64,000 bases of DNA, from the NCBI GenBank assembly GCA_032164245.1, contig JAVMKO010000001.1, positions 287,873,041 through 287,937,040 on the forward strand, read 5' to 3'. The notes below the pieces were generated by a model. It worked only from the letters and a program-made list of their open reading frames with translations, made no database searches and had not been told where the DNA came from. This document shows, one piece after another, positions 1 to 10,797 of this stretch. The position numbers were made by a program, and so were the translations under genes. Each line of letters opens with the position of its first letter. Position 1 is the stretch's first letter. This stretch comes from Sternotherus odoratus (taxonomy: Eukaryota > Chordata > Testudines > Kinosternidae).

Positions 1-1054
1 CCTGTTGACTGATTTATGCAGTCGGTGTGGATCCTTAAGAAATGGAGCAGACCATATTACATACGTGGAGGGAATAAAACTGATCAATCTATGATGGAAA
101 CAATTTTCGACTAGATTTTGACTAAGTAACTTTCAGTGATTCCAAAAGTGCTCTGAGCTGTCATGTCAATAGCATGCCTTGGAATCAAATGCATATTAAA
201 AATAGTTCCTAATTATGCTGTTTACACTGCCCTTGTGGCTGTAAGCTACTATATAGCCTTTAGGGGTAATCATCATGCTAAAAGAAAACTCGCTTGCTGC
301 TGTATCTAATCTGTGAAAGGATTAAATCTCATTCAGGCTTGGGTAGAAACTAGCAAACAAGCTAATTGAGCCTGATTGTGTTTCTCCTACTGGTTGTAGC
401 ACCGGTGTAACTTCATTCATTTCAGTGTAGTTAGTCCTAATTTACACCAGTGTGAATGAGATCAGAATTAGGCCATAAGATTCTGCAATTAGAATTTTGC
501 TTTTCATTTCTTTGATGAGCTGAAACACAATCAAAATCATTCTAAAACTGTATCAAATGCTTAACAGCTTTTTTTGGATAGTGAAGTCAGAAGCTATGAC
601 TAAGTTGAAGTAAGAAGCTGTAGTATTTACACAGGGCCAAATTGCTCATGTGGAATAGCCCCAACAAATGGTCTTTTAGAGAGAAACAGGACTACCTAAG
701 GAGCCATATACTAGCCAATATGAACAAAGATGGCAGAATCTGGCCCAGACCTGTCGTCGGCTGCCTAACGGGAGTCGCATCTGAACTGGACAGTCCCTTG
801 CTTTAGTTTGTGTGCGCCCGTAAATTTGTAACCTTAGTCAAGCATTCATAGCGTGTTGATGATAAGGTAGTTTGAAAAACAAGTTCTCCCTTGTGTCTGT
901 GCACTCACTGGGCTGGGAGAGATTAAAAAGAAAATGGGAAAGTACATGATGGAGATTGACGATTCTGCATTACCGTAAATAAGAATGAGCTCCCTTTGTG
1001 CTTCTGATCTGCCGTTTGACGTACCATTACATAAGCTCAGCATTTGTTTAATGC
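1..1054. other. unique non-coding DNA
   Basis: AT-rich DNA with no open frame resembling a protein family. Around 385-480 it holds a short piece of the 'TTACACC...GGTGTAA' palindromic repeat family also seen near 25550, 40734 and 43945. I see nothing else in it. Confidence 0.6.
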
Positions 1055-1082
1055 ATTTATTTATTTATTTATTTATTTATTT
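1055..1082. repeat. (ATTT)n microsatellite
   Basis: About seven uninterrupted ATTT units followed by unique sequence. A simple repeat with no sign of function. Confidence 0.95.
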
Positions 1083-1914
1083 GAGAGGACATTAAAAGAC
1101 GTTTCAAATAAAGACGATGCCTCTGTGATATAAAAACACAAAAGTTTCAGGTCAGTGCTGAGATGGTGGATGAGAAGGAGTTGCACCCAGTGAAAGCTTG
1201 TTCAGCTGGTAGGCTTTCCATTCCTTCTGCTGAGATAAAGAAGATCAAAGTGTTTAAACACGTTGATCCACTACTGAGGGAAATTTTAGTGCTAGCAACA
1301 CAGAGCAGCTGCACTGTTGCTGGCATGTCTAAACTCACAGCAGGGAGCTAATTGGTCCTTGGGATGGTTTGGCTATGCAAAAACAGGTCTGAAGCAGGAG
1401 TGCTGCTTCCACGCACACAGTGTTGTGTGTCTGTGCACAACCAAAGAAGTGCAGGTCAAGGGTATGCAGGATTATCAGGAGGGAAACCAGTTGGGAGCTG
1501 CGGGTAGTGTGGTGGAAGGGCAGAGAGAGTAACTCTACTTGCATTCAATTTGTATTGCATGGGAAAAGATCCTATCAATTTACTCAAGATTAGAGCATTA
1601 GCTTTGAGCTCTCCTTGAGACACATTAAATAATGAAATGAGGGAAAATAGCTCAAAGTCAAACCATGATGTTATTTGTACAGTAGATTGTGTGCGGATAG
1701 AATGGAGAGGGGGGCTACGTTAACCAGAGAATTCCTACCTTTTAATTAGAATTGAAATGTTATTTTTCTATACATTATTAATGCTTTTTTGTTAGGGAAA
1801 AAGTTATGAGGCTTGTTATGCTGTTTAAAAAATCCAATCTAATATTCCTATCAAAATGGTTACTCTAGCAGAGAGAGGATAGATGTGTAAAGGCAGTCTA
1901 TCTCTTTAGAGTCT
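1083..1914. other. unique non-coding DNA
   Basis: No repeat or gene family recognised. Short frames of 60-70 residues occur on both strands and are not supported by composition or homology. Confidence 0.5.
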
Positions 1915-1924
1915 TATATGGTCT

Positions 1925-2112
1925 CATCACCAGAGCATCAGAGTACCTCACAACCATTAACAAACTGATCCATCCAATAGCACGGTGAGGCAGTGTGATT
2001 ATTCCATTTTACAGATGTGAAACTGAGGCAGAGACCGATTCAGTGTCTTCTCCAAAATCACAGAGAAGTTCTGCAGCAGAGCTGAGACTTGAACGAAGTC
2101 CTAGCCCAGTGG
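1925..2112 (-). repeat. CORE-SINE/MIR element, reverse orientation
   Basis: Reads as the reverse complement of a MIR-type SINE. The stretch 'ccattttacag' then 'aaactgaggca' is followed at the expected spacing by the gcagagctgagacttgaac segment that matches the tRNA-derived 5' part. The left end (cctcacaaccattaac) corresponds to the CORE-SINE 3' region. Old and diverged, with no visible target duplication. Confidence 0.8.
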
Positions 2113-2342
2113 GACTTAACAACAAGACCATTCTTCTTCTTCATGAGGAAGCTAAGGGTTCCGAAGAAAATGTGGTGATGGCTACTTTGTACATTTGGGT
2201 TGTGAATTTTGAGAGACGCTTGAGGTAGTTTATACAGTGCATGCTAATAAACATGAAAGGCCAATGCAGTAATTCCATTGACTGAGAATCTGGCGCAGAG
2301 TGTCCTATGTGGTTTAAAAAAAAAAAGGTTCTTGGACACTAT

Positions 2343-2590
2343 GGCCGCATCTACACTACCTGCCAGGTTGGCGGGTAGTGATCGATCCCTGAGCGCTATC
2401 CCCGTCGACTCCAGAACTTCACCGCCACGAGAGGCGGAAGCGGAGTCGACAGGGGAGCGGCAGCAGTCGACTTGGCACCGTGAGGATGCTGAGATAAGTC
2501 GGCCTAAGATACGTCGACTTCAGCTACACTATTCGTATTGCTGAAGTTGCCTATCTTAGGTTGACCCCCGCTCCCAGTGTAGACCTGGCC
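2343..2590. mobile_element. Harbinger-type MITE (diverged)
   Basis: Terminal inverted repeats GGCCgcaTCTACACT and, on the other strand, GGCCaggTCTACACT bound the element. TAA follows the right end, but the left duplication is no longer intact. Inside are gatcgat and gtcgactcc blocks and a cttcagctac/gctgaagttg hairpin, shared with the better preserved copies at 31627-31911 and 50375-50668, so the three form one family. No transposase; non-autonomous. Confidence 0.65.
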
Positions 2591-2884
2591 TAAGGCATCT
2601 TAAGATACACTCAGGAAGAGGAGACTGTGACCCAGTCACCCCACTAACTCCTGGTGATAAGGAGAGATGTCTTGCGTTCTCCCCTTTGGGTAGGGGTTAC
2701 AGCTGCTGGCGGAAGAGTCATTATAATACATGCCATATTAACTCAGACTGTTGGGCCCTCATATTTGGTAGCTAGCTTGTATGCCACTCTGTTTTTTGTC
2801 CCAAATGATCTTGAACCTAGCAGAATAATGATCTTGAACCTAGAGACTTCTCCAGCTTTCCATATAGAGAATATTTCAAATCTG
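2591..2884. other. unclassified DNA with a short tandem duplication
   Basis: A 22-bp period duplication of 'atgatcttgaacctag' lies at about 2806-2842. The rest is unrecognised. The 155-residue open frame at 2654-3121 runs out of this stretch into CR1 3' sequence and is not a gene. Confidence 0.45.
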
Positions 2885-3015
2885 TTTGCCAGAAGCTGGG
2901 ACTGGGTGACAGGGGATGGATCACTTGATGATTACCTGTTCTGTTCATTCCCTCTGGGGCACCTGGCATTGGCCACTGTTGGAATACAGGATACAGGGCT
3001 AGATGGACCTCAGGT
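2885..3015 (+). mobile_element. CR1 LINE 3' fragment
   Basis: Shows the CR1 3' untranslated signature: the gccagaagctggga...gggatggatcactt block, then ggcacctggcattggccact and gggctagatggacc. Truncated at both ends, with no coding part left. Confidence 0.85.
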
Positions 3016-3635
3016 AATTCTTAAATGGGGCTATTGTGACATCAGAGGTAACTCAACCAATCATTCCCTTTCCTTTGCAACATTTTTTCACACACCAACT
3101 TTATTGGTTATAATAATTTAGTGGTATGAGGGAGGCTGGACACATGTCAACAGTTCTCACTGGTCGATTAAATGGCTCAACTATCACTTCTCTTTAGAGA
3201 TTCTGTGGCTGTATGGTAGCTTGGGCATCAGTGGTTAGGCATCATGTCCACATGGAATGCTGTGTCAGTTACTTTATTCACTGAAGCAGAATTGCTGGAG
3301 GAACTGAGGCAGGAGCAACCCTTAAAGGATAGAGATATCGTGATTCAAGAACTGGGTTCTCCATATGCTCTCCCTTCACATAGCACTGATCTCACTAACA
3401 CAGCCTTCTAAACCGATAAGTCAATTGCATGTTCAGAGCCAGAGTCACCGCATATATTCACTGCTCTGGCAGTGCAGAGTAGCTGCAGACCCATCTTACC
3501 TGGTTACTGTGCTCTGCTTGCTTTGTGCTACTTTGGTGTACCAGGGAATTAAGCCTTACCAGTTAATTCTTTTTTTAAAAAAAGATGGTTTAAGGTTGAT
3601 ATAACATAGAGAATCATTCGACATATCACTTGGTA
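3016..3635. other. unique non-coding DNA
   Basis: No gene or repeat recognised. Open frames are short and unsupported. Confidence 0.5.
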
Positions 3636-3906
3636 GCACTTTCCACTCCAGAAGGGATGTAGACAAATTGGAGAGAGTCCAGCAAAGGGCAACAAAAATG
3701 ATTAGGGGGTTGGGGTACAGACTTATGAGGAGAGGCTGAGGGAACTGGACTTATTTAGTCTGCAGAAGAGAAGAGTGAGGGGGGATTTGATAGCAGCCTT
3801 CAACTACCTGAAGGGGGATTCGAAAAAGGATGGAGCTCGGCTGTTCTCAGTGGTACCAGATGACAGAACAAGAAGCAGTGGTCTCAAGTTGCAGTGGGGA
3901 AGGTCT
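3636..3906 (+). pseudogene. CR1 LINE ORF2 C-terminal fragment
   Basis: Translation gives the CR1 C-terminal signature RLRELDLFSLQKRR...RGDLIAAFNYLKG, the same region as in the copy at 62168-62672. Stops and frameshifts separate the pieces. Homology ends abruptly near 3906, where a GC-rich unrelated sequence replaces the remaining ORF and 3' UTR. This is a 5'-truncated, internally broken LINE copy with no reverse transcriptase active-site region. Confidence 0.85.
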
Positions 3907-5102
3907 AAGCCAAACAGTCGGGCATGGCCCGGCCCATGCTCCTCCCCCAGACCTCCTCCTGACTCCCTCTCATCCCCTGTGGCCCCAGGCCAGGCTCCTC
4001 TTCCCCAAAGTGGGCTGGGGTTGGGGCTAGGGCAGACTGGTCGGTGGTCTGGACTGGCTGGAGCCAATGGTTTGGCGCTCTGAGCCTGGGGCTTCCTGGC
4101 GCTCTGGGGCTGCCTGGGGCTCCAGCATTGAGGTGGTCTGGGGCAGCCCAAGGATAGAGCAGGCCAGCTGGAGTGGGGCCTCCCTGAATGGCGGTTCACA
4201 CGCCACATGTGGTCATGAGACAGGAGTCAAGGGTTGGCTAAGCCAGGATACTGGGAGGTCAGCGGCAGAAGATAAACTGGAGTCACCATGAGTCAGATGC
4301 CAGGAAATCAAGCCCACGGCCAGTTCTACCTTATGTGCCACCCCAAACAGCCCAAGACGGAAGAGTGTTCAGCTGCCACAGAAGCGCTGCCGAAGAGGGA
4401 AAAGCGGCTTTCAGCGGCACTTCTGCAGCAGAGGGAAGTTGGTTGAGCTGCTGTAGGCATGCTGCCGAAAGCCGCTAGCCCCTCTTTGGCGGCGCACCTG
4501 CAGCAGCTCATCCCACTTCCATCTTCAGCGGAGCTGCTGCAGAAGTGCCACCAAAAGCCACCTGAGTGCCACCCTGTCAGCGCCCACACTAACCCCCCCT
4601 TCCCCCGCCAGCTTGCTGCCCCAGGTACCAGCTTGCTATGCTGGTGTCTGGAGTCGGCCCTGATCAAGACATAGGAGCAAGGGTGAGCCCAGTCATTCAG
4701 AGAGCTTCCTGTCTTGTTGCTGGCTTAAGTAGGGCCAGTGGACCAATCAACCACCCTGAGACTCTGCCGGTTGGACTCAGGGGTGGAGCTTCACACTGGG
4801 GCTGGACTCTATGGGTCCCAGGTAAGCAATTGTCAGCAGGCTACCAGTTGGAGGGCTGGAGTGTGGCCACTACCATGAACCCTGCAGACACATGCTCGAG
4901 ACCCGTGTGTGTCACGACACATCTGTTGAATGCACCCACTCCAGTATCTCCAAAATGTATTCAGGCCGATAAACGTAATGGTGACCAAAGAGAAATAAAA
5001 ATGTGCGTGCTAGATCTATAATTCTGAACCGTTTATTCTGTACAACGGGACGTGAAACACAGTGGTTAAAACAGGTAGTTTGGAATCATGAAACCTAGCA
5101 TG
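3907..5102. other. GC-rich, repeat-like but unclassified block
   Basis: Rich in ctggggc/cagccc and gctgctgcag words. The frames open on both strands (for example 3804-4208 minus and 4326-4667 minus) are low in complexity. Around 4346-4570 there are several partly inverted copies of a gccgaaag/gcagctgctgc motif, suggestive of a decayed DNA transposon or LTR. I cannot name a family. Confidence 0.35.
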
Positions 5103-5164
5103 AAATCCTGACCCCAGTGAAGTCAATGGCAAAACTCCCATTGACTTCACTGGGGTCAGGATTT
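5103..5164. repeat. perfect palindrome, 27-bp arms
   Basis: Positions 5103-5129 are the exact reverse complement of 5138-5164, separated by an 8-base loop. The arm contains ccagtgaagtcaatgg. Transcribed from either strand it would form a short perfect hairpin. It resembles one of the small palindromic repeats common in turtle-like genomes; no target duplication is evident. Confidence 0.95.
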
Positions 5165-5165
5165 C

Positions 5166-5340
5166 AGTCTTAAATTCTATTCCTGACTCTGCCACTCATT
5201 TGTTGTCCTCCTGTACGCTCCTCTGTTTCAGTTTCCCTAACTGCAAAAAACTGGGGATGGTGATTATCCTCCTTTGGAAAGCATTTAAAGACCTTTGAAT
5301 AAAATATCAGTGCTGGGTAAATGCAAATTATTATTACCTC
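5166..5340 (+). repeat. CORE-SINE/MIR element
   Basis: Matches the MIR order: 'ctgactctgccactcatt', then the tcagtttccctaactgcaaaa block, then an L2-like tail ending taaatgcaaattattatta. It abuts the palindrome at 5103-5164. Confidence 0.8.
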
Positions 5341-6127
5341 CATTTAATGCCCTTAGCTAGAGAAAACGCCTGTAGCTAAAGAAAACTTATGTTTTATTGT
5401 TGGGGGAGCTTGTGCAAAAGACCTGAAACATTACAGGGAAAAAATCAAAATAACAATTATAACAACATCTGTTCCACAGTCGAGCGCATGTTCCCTCCAT
5501 ATCGCCGAGGATTTCTAGGCTCCGCAGCAAGTTAGATTTTCTTAACAAGATATTTTTGGACGTAGAGCATTAATGAGAGAGAAGAAAATGTTTTTCAATT
5601 GGGAGATGAACCTCATAGTAAAGTGGGTTTTTCCCCCCACGCAAAGCAATAGCTGGTTATTGATCCAGGAACCAAAAAGAGATTTTTTTTTTTCAAAATA
5701 GGCCCGGAACATATTTATTTTGGAGACACCCAGTGCTGCACAAAAGACATATTTGAATGCTTGAACTTGGTGATATGGATTATGAGAGCTTCAAAGCAAA
5801 TTTTGCAGTAAGCCCTAAAGAAAGGTTTTATGTGCCACAAAGCAGGCTTTCTAAACTGCTTAGCAAGCCGTGATCAGATGGGTATGTTAATTTTAAAGTA
5901 TGCAAGAATATGACCACCTACAATTAAAGGGAAAACCCATTGAAAGGGATACATTCTTGGCTGAATCACTTCGGGAACCTGATTTCAAGATCTAGACTTA
6001 CTGGGTTGCATTCACCCAGCCGTAGCAACTTCATTAATTTGATTACACTTAGGCCAGTGACAACTTAGTTCTAGTGTCTCTAAGTTTAGTTGGCAGTGTT
6101 GCACAAATGGCTCGTTTCCTTTGGAGG
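5341..6127. other. unique, AT-rich DNA
   Basis: No open frame of note. The part at about 5450-5700 lacks repeat signatures and is rich in homeodomain-like cores (attaatg). It could be conserved non-coding DNA, but that needs an alignment. Confidence 0.4.
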
Positions 6128-6608
6128 TGTCTCAATTTACCTTCAAAGAACAGGCAGGCCCTGGAGAAAGCTTGAATGCAAAAGTTTATTCCCTAGCGAA
6201 GTGAAGCCACAGAGATAGCTCTCAAATTATGGCTTCCTCTCATACATCATTACAAGACTTTTTATATGGTTCTTTACATGGAGGAGGAGGCAAGAAGGGC
6301 CTCATGCAAATTAACAGGTGAAAAACATGACGTTGTTCTCTATCTATTTACTTATTTGTCTGGAAAGAACAGGACATCTAAACATAAAGTTCCTGTCTTG
6401 AAATGGTACATATGGGGTAAGAATACATGAAGATATGAGCTAAAACATACATGGTAAAACAAACTTATGAAATATACAGGACAAGATATGAGTGAGGCCC
6501 AGTGGTGCCTCCAAGAATGCATAACACAAGATAAAAACTTACAGCAGCCCAGAGTTAGTTACACAGCTTCAGTAAGACATTTTCTTATAATTTTAACTTT
6601 TCCTTACA
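6128..6608 (-). mobile_element. probable solo LTR, reverse orientation
   Basis: Begins TGTCTC and ends CTTACA on the plus strand, so it has the TG...CA ends of an LTR. It is flanked by GGAGG (6123-6127) and GCAGG (6609-6613), a 4-of-5 target duplication. Read on the minus strand it has a TATA-like box (reverse of 6258-6267) about 75 bases before AATAAA (reverse of 6185-6190), the expected U3-R order. No internal retroelement sequence is attached. Family unknown. Confidence 0.5.
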
Positions 6609-6613
6609 GCAGG

Positions 6614-7767
6614 GGCTGGTCATACTATAGAAGGTACACTCCAAATTAATTACAGGATGGTAAAACAAGCTTTCTCATGTATCTGAACAGCACCACTTAC
6701 TAGCCAGTCCTGAATGGTTTTATTAATGGAGCACTGCTTAGTGTGAGGATAGTCACGGTGACAGTAGGAACCTAGGTAGAAGGAGAAAGTGTGGCCATGT
6801 TTTAGAATATAGGGCCTGAATAAGGCCTCTTTGTACTGCTCTGGCCGTGTATGCAAATATAACTTAGCCTACCAAAGTGGTGTCAAGGAGACTGTATATA
6901 AATGAGAATCTGACTCATTATGTATACATACAGATCTTTGCATCCAAAGTTTTTGGATAATATATGCATTTGTCTTGCAGTTATTTGTGATGTGGGGAGA
7001 GGATGGTGTGTTCATGCTTCTTGGAACTCATGGGGCAGAAGGGGAACAGTGCCCTGTAGCACATCAAACTGAGAGGCAGTAACCACTAGCAGAAGCATGT
7101 TGCACAGCTGGCGCTTCTTGGGAGGGCGAGGGATGGTCAACCGCATTCCCTGCATCCAGTTTCCAGAAGTTCCGTTTTTCATATGAGGTGGTGTGATGAG
7201 AAATGATTTAATTCTTAATGCGTATATTCATGTAAGCAGGTGTCTTTCCAAACCTGCTCTACAAACACTTTTGAAAGTCCAAACTCAACTCCTACCCCTT
7301 TCATGTGATAAAAACAAACATCCAAAAAATACAACTAAGATAAGATATCATAAAGAAAAGTTCTCCAAGGTTGTCTGCTTCTAGGGTTCCTCCCTCAGAA
7401 CTGCTTAGCTCACAGACTAGATCCCCCCTCTCTCTTATGATTCGTTCTTCTCTCTTCTGTCTAGCTAGGATAAGGAGTCCTCAGATGGGAGAGCAGATCC
7501 ACAGAGCCCCACCTTTCCCAACCTTTCCCAACCTAATCAGCATCTATCAGTGAGGTTTTTCAGGCAATCCCTCTCAGCCTGTTACAGCTGGGTTGCAAAG
7601 GACCTGGTAGTTATCAAAGCACTATCCTATTCTCTCTAGCTATTTCAAGAAGCATTGATTGTGTGGATCATGATGATGATGATCATTATAATACATTTGT
7701 TTTGCTGATGCTAAAGTGACTGTCAGTTTCTGGCAGGAAAAGGCTAGGCTAAAGCCAGTCAGTGGTT
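6614..7767. other. unclassified non-coding DNA
   Basis: A TATA-like tgtatataaatgag lies near 6893, and a two-unit tttcccaacc repeat lies near 7515. Parts may be further decayed LTR sequence. No gene recognised. Confidence 0.35.
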
Positions 7768-7775
7768 CTCTACAG

Positions 7776-7864
7776 CAGTGATCCCCAACGTTTCTCGCGG
7801 CACGGACCGGTGCGAAACGATCCCGGTGCAAAACGGACCGAGGACCGGGGGTTGGGGATCACTG
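7776..7864. mobile_element. hAT MITE (CAGTGRTCCCCAAC type), 89 bp
   Basis: Ends CAGTGATCCCCAAC and its exact reverse complement. The 8-bp target duplication CTCTACAG is perfect (7768-7775 and 7865-7872). The body holds only cggaccgg-type words shared with the larger copies at 41119-41354 and 52317-52752, so it is an internally deleted member of the same family. Confidence 0.92.
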
Positions 7865-7872
7865 CTCTACAG

Positions 7873-8599
7873 TGTTGGGTGGATTTAAAAGGCAGAATGA
7901 GCATAGCTGAAGTGTGCTGTGACAGTGAACAGAACCCATCCATTGCAAAGGAATATGCTGAGTTAAGGAAAGGCGATGCTGACTGTACCTTGAGAGAATC
8001 TCCTTGGCTCTAACTTGCTCCTACTTGGAGCGTAGCTGTGATCTTTGAATCTACCAGCCATGTCTGTCCCTTCTTCCACAGGGGGACAATATGAGTGTTT
8101 TTACTGGGAGAAGCCCTAAATCTGGGGACTGCTTTACAGCCTGGTCCTGTACATGTTGTCACTACTCCTGGCAGTTTAGCGATCACATTACACAGCTAAT
8201 CCTTGGGAATCACTTCTCAAAGGTGTTTTGGAATGTACCGTAAATATCAAAAATTAACACCAATTAAAAAATAACCAGTCATTAGCTAACACCACAAAAT
8301 CCATAAACTTTAACAAAAAACACACCATATAAAAACAAAGTGCTTTGCTTTGGAACTTTGGGTTCATCTTGCCACTACTCCAGAAGTATTGGATTATGAC
8401 CAGCAGAGCCTGGCTCCCCTCTGAAACCAATCTGGCTGGCCACTAAATTAATCCAGACTCTGGACTAGTAACTATATTACCTCAACTGGCAAAACTGTGT
8501 TCTTAATGTGTGCATGTGTGAGTAAAAAGCATATCCTAACTGTTGTAGTCTCAATAAATGGAGCAAACTGCCTTCTCCCCTATAAAAAAATCTTGTGTG
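7873..8599. other. unique non-coding DNA
   Basis: AT-rich, no gene or repeat family recognised. Confidence 0.5.
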
Positions 8600-8848
8600 C
8601 TTTGCATAGCATAACACCAACCCCCTGCCCTGAGCCCCCTCCTGCACCTCAACCCCTCCCCTAGGCCCCCTCGTACACACCGCACCCCCTCCTCTGCCCC
8701 AACCCCTTGCCCTGAGCTGCTTCCTGAGCACCGCACCCCCTCCCACACCACATACTCCCTCCCACACCCCAATCCTCTGTCCTGACCCTGCATGCAATTT
8801 CCCCACCCAGATGTGGCCCTTGGGCCAAAAAATTTGCCCACTCCTGTT
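8600..8848. mobile_element. hAT-type element, right end, C-rich
   Basis: A cytosine-rich run of ccctgccctgagcccc-like units leads into 'ttgggccaaaaaa' and terminates tttgcccactcctg. Its reverse complement is the CAGGAGTGGGCAAA type of hAT terminus. The left terminus is not found, so the copy is truncated. The glycine/arginine-rich frames on the minus strand (8477-8898) are artefacts of this composition. Confidence 0.5.
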
Positions 8849-9009
8849 AATTTAGGGCATCCACCAGGATGATACCCACCATGTCTAGCAGTGACCAACT
8901 CTGTAAGCCATTTCCAATACAGTAAACCCTCGATTTTACGGACCCCGATTTAACGGACTTCGGATGCAACGGACAAAATTTCCGATGCATCCGAAATCCG
9001 TTTTGGGGG

Positions 9010-9735
9010 CTGCCGGCTCCCGGCCCAGGGAGCCGGCTGGGTTGACAGCTCCCGCCCGGCTCCCCGCAGCGGGGACCCCTGCGGGAGCTGTCCAAACCCC
9101 CCCCCCCCCGCCCCCCCTACCGGCTCCCCGCAACGGGGAGCCGGGTGGGGGGGGGCGTTTGAGAGCCCCCGCTCGGCTCCCCGCAGCGGGAAGCCGGGCG
9201 GGGGGTTTGACAGCTCCCGCCGGGCTTCCCGCTGGGGGGAGCCGAGCGGGAGCTGTCAACCCCCCCGCCCGGCTCCTCGCAGCGGGGAGCCGGGCGGGGG
9301 GGGGGCGTTTGAGAGCCCTCGCTCGGCTCCCCGCAGCGGGAAGCCGGGCGGGGGGGGGGTTTGACAGCTCCCGCTCGGCTCCCCCCAGCTGGAAGCCGGG
9401 CGGTAGCTGTCAACCCCCCCGCCCGGCTCCCCGCAACGTGGAGCCGGGCGGGGGGGGGAGTTTGAGAGCTCCCGCCCGGCTCCCCGCTGGGGGGAGCCGA
9501 GCGGGAGCTGTCAAACCCCCCCGCCCGGCTCCCCGCAACGGGGAGCCTGGCGGGGGGGGGGGTTTGAGAGCCTCCGCTCGGCTCCCCGCAGCGGGAAGCC
9601 GGGCGGGGGGTTTGACAGATCCCGCTCGTCTCCCCCCAGCTGGAAGCCAGGCGGGAGCTGTCAAACCCCCCGCCCGGCTTCCCGCTGCGGGGAGCCGGGC
9701 GGGGGGAGGGGGTGGGGTGGGCTGACTCACGGCTG
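9010..9735. repeat. GC-rich palindromic tandem array
   Basis: Subunits of roughly 50 bp alternate between ggctccccgcagcgggaagc-like inverted repeats and gagctgtcaaacccc or its reverse complement. By eye the pattern recurs about every 250 bp (for example tttgacag at 9360 and 9611). The words are self-complementary, so both strands stay open in several frames, giving Pro/Ala/Gly-rich translations of 244-253 residues that are not credible proteins. Confidence 0.85.
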
Positions 9736-9742
9736 GCTCCAT

Positions 9743-9873
9743 ATAACGGACTAATTCGGGCGGGGGGGTGTCCATTGTCACCCGAAAGTCCGTTATTTAA
9801 TGATTTAAAAAAATTATTAAATAACGGACTTTCGGTTTTAACGGACACCACCCCGCCCGAATTAGTCCGTTAT
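9743..9873. repeat. long inverted repeat inside the Tigger-type element
   Basis: The left arm starts ataacggactaattcgggcg and is mirrored by the right arm ending cgcccgaattagtccgttat. A ttaaaaaaattattaa centre lies between ccgaaagtccgttatttaat and its complement. The arms repeat the TAACGGAC word of the element's own ends. Confidence 0.85.
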
Positions 9874-9890
9874 ATCGAGGTTTCACTGTA

Positions 9891-10535
9891 CTCTATACTA
9901 TCTAGCCTCCCTCAGTCACAGCTTGAATAGACAATGCTTTTGGAAATATTTCGTTAAACCCAATCTGGATTAAAGAGCAGAGCTGGCAAGGAATTATCCT
10001 CCCTTTGGTGTGATCCCTGACGCAGGACACACTGTTTTCAAAACACTGATAATGAAACCATTTATATTTTTGGATGCTCTGCGGGGTACAATGCAGTAAG
10101 TCAAAATAAATCATGGCATAATACATCTGTTACAAATGAAAGCCAATGCACCAAATGTCAAAGTTGCTTGTTTTGATTAATCCATGATTAGAGATAGGCT
10201 GATTGATTGATTTGTAGTCCTTTCACGCAACCTGTCTGAGACTGGGAGATGGGCAGGGGCCATACCTAGTGGTTGGAGAAAACATTGGTTGACAGAGCCA
10301 AGAGTCAGAACCAGGTCACCTGGAGTGAGGTAAAGCTGGGGACAAACGGGAGCTATAGCAGCTATAGGCAAATGCTTAGAGAAGCCACAAGCTGTTACTG
10401 GGCTTAAGAGCCGGTCTCTGTTGATTCTTCCCACCAGTCAGGCAGCCTGCTGGAGGCCAGGTGTGCTCCTTAGGTGGCCCAGAGCCTGGCTCTGCTGCTG
10501 GCCCTGATTCCTGGCACAAGTGCATCTATGCAATG
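9891..10535. other. unclassified non-coding DNA
   Basis: No gene. The cagagccaagagtcagaacc stretch near 10295 resembles sequence near 42795, so part may be an undefined dispersed repeat. Confidence 0.35.
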
Positions 10536-10543
10536 GATTAGAT

Positions 10544-10797
10544 CAGCGGTTCTCAAACGTCTGAGAACCGCGACCCCTTTCTCATTCGTCGGCTGCCGCG
10601 GCAGACCCTTCTAAAGCTGCCGAATGAATTACTTCATTCGCTCCCGAACTAGCTCCCGAGTGCTCCCGAAATAGCTCGGCGTGTCCACCGAAAAGCCGCC
10701 AAATGCGGAAGTAATTCATTCGGCGGCTTTTAAGCGGCGCTGGGAGCTCGCAACCCCCCTGGGGGCACTCGGCAACTCCCCGGTTTGAGAAACCCTG
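10544..10797. mobile_element. hAT MITE (CAGNGGTTCTCAAA type)
   Basis: Starts CAGCGGTTCTCAAAC and ends GTTTGAGAAACCCTG. It is flanked by GATTAGAT (10536-10543) and GATTAGCT (10798-10805), a 7-of-8 duplication. Carries ccgaaaagccgccaaatgcgg, the module shared with the other hAT copies in this window. Non-coding. Confidence 0.88.

Larger units (their letters stand above)
8920..9888. mobile_element. pogo/Tigger-type non-autonomous element with GC-rich core
   Basis: The left end CAGTAAACCCTCGATTTTA and the reverse complement of the right end, CAGTGAAACCTCGATATAA, are inverted repeats of the Tigger kind. Both ends abut TA (8918-8919 and 9889-9890), the Tc1/mariner-pogo target. There is no transposase. 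The middle (about 9010-9735) is a GC-rich palindromic tandem array. A second, longer inverted repeat lies at 9743-9873. Confidence 0.8.

Noticed and set aside
2654..3121. 155-residue open frame
   Set aside because: Its second half is CR1 3' untranslated sequence read in a non-coding frame.
9010..9735. CpG island or CRISPR-like array
   Set aside because: The repeats are palindromic and tandem without unique spacers, and lie within TA-flanked transposon ends with no promoter or gene next to them.
8964..9851. Long Pro/Ala/Gly-rich open frames on both strands (253 and 244 residues)
   Set aside because: They come from a self-complementary GC-rich tandem array inside a DNA transposon; both strands and several frames are open with no domain.
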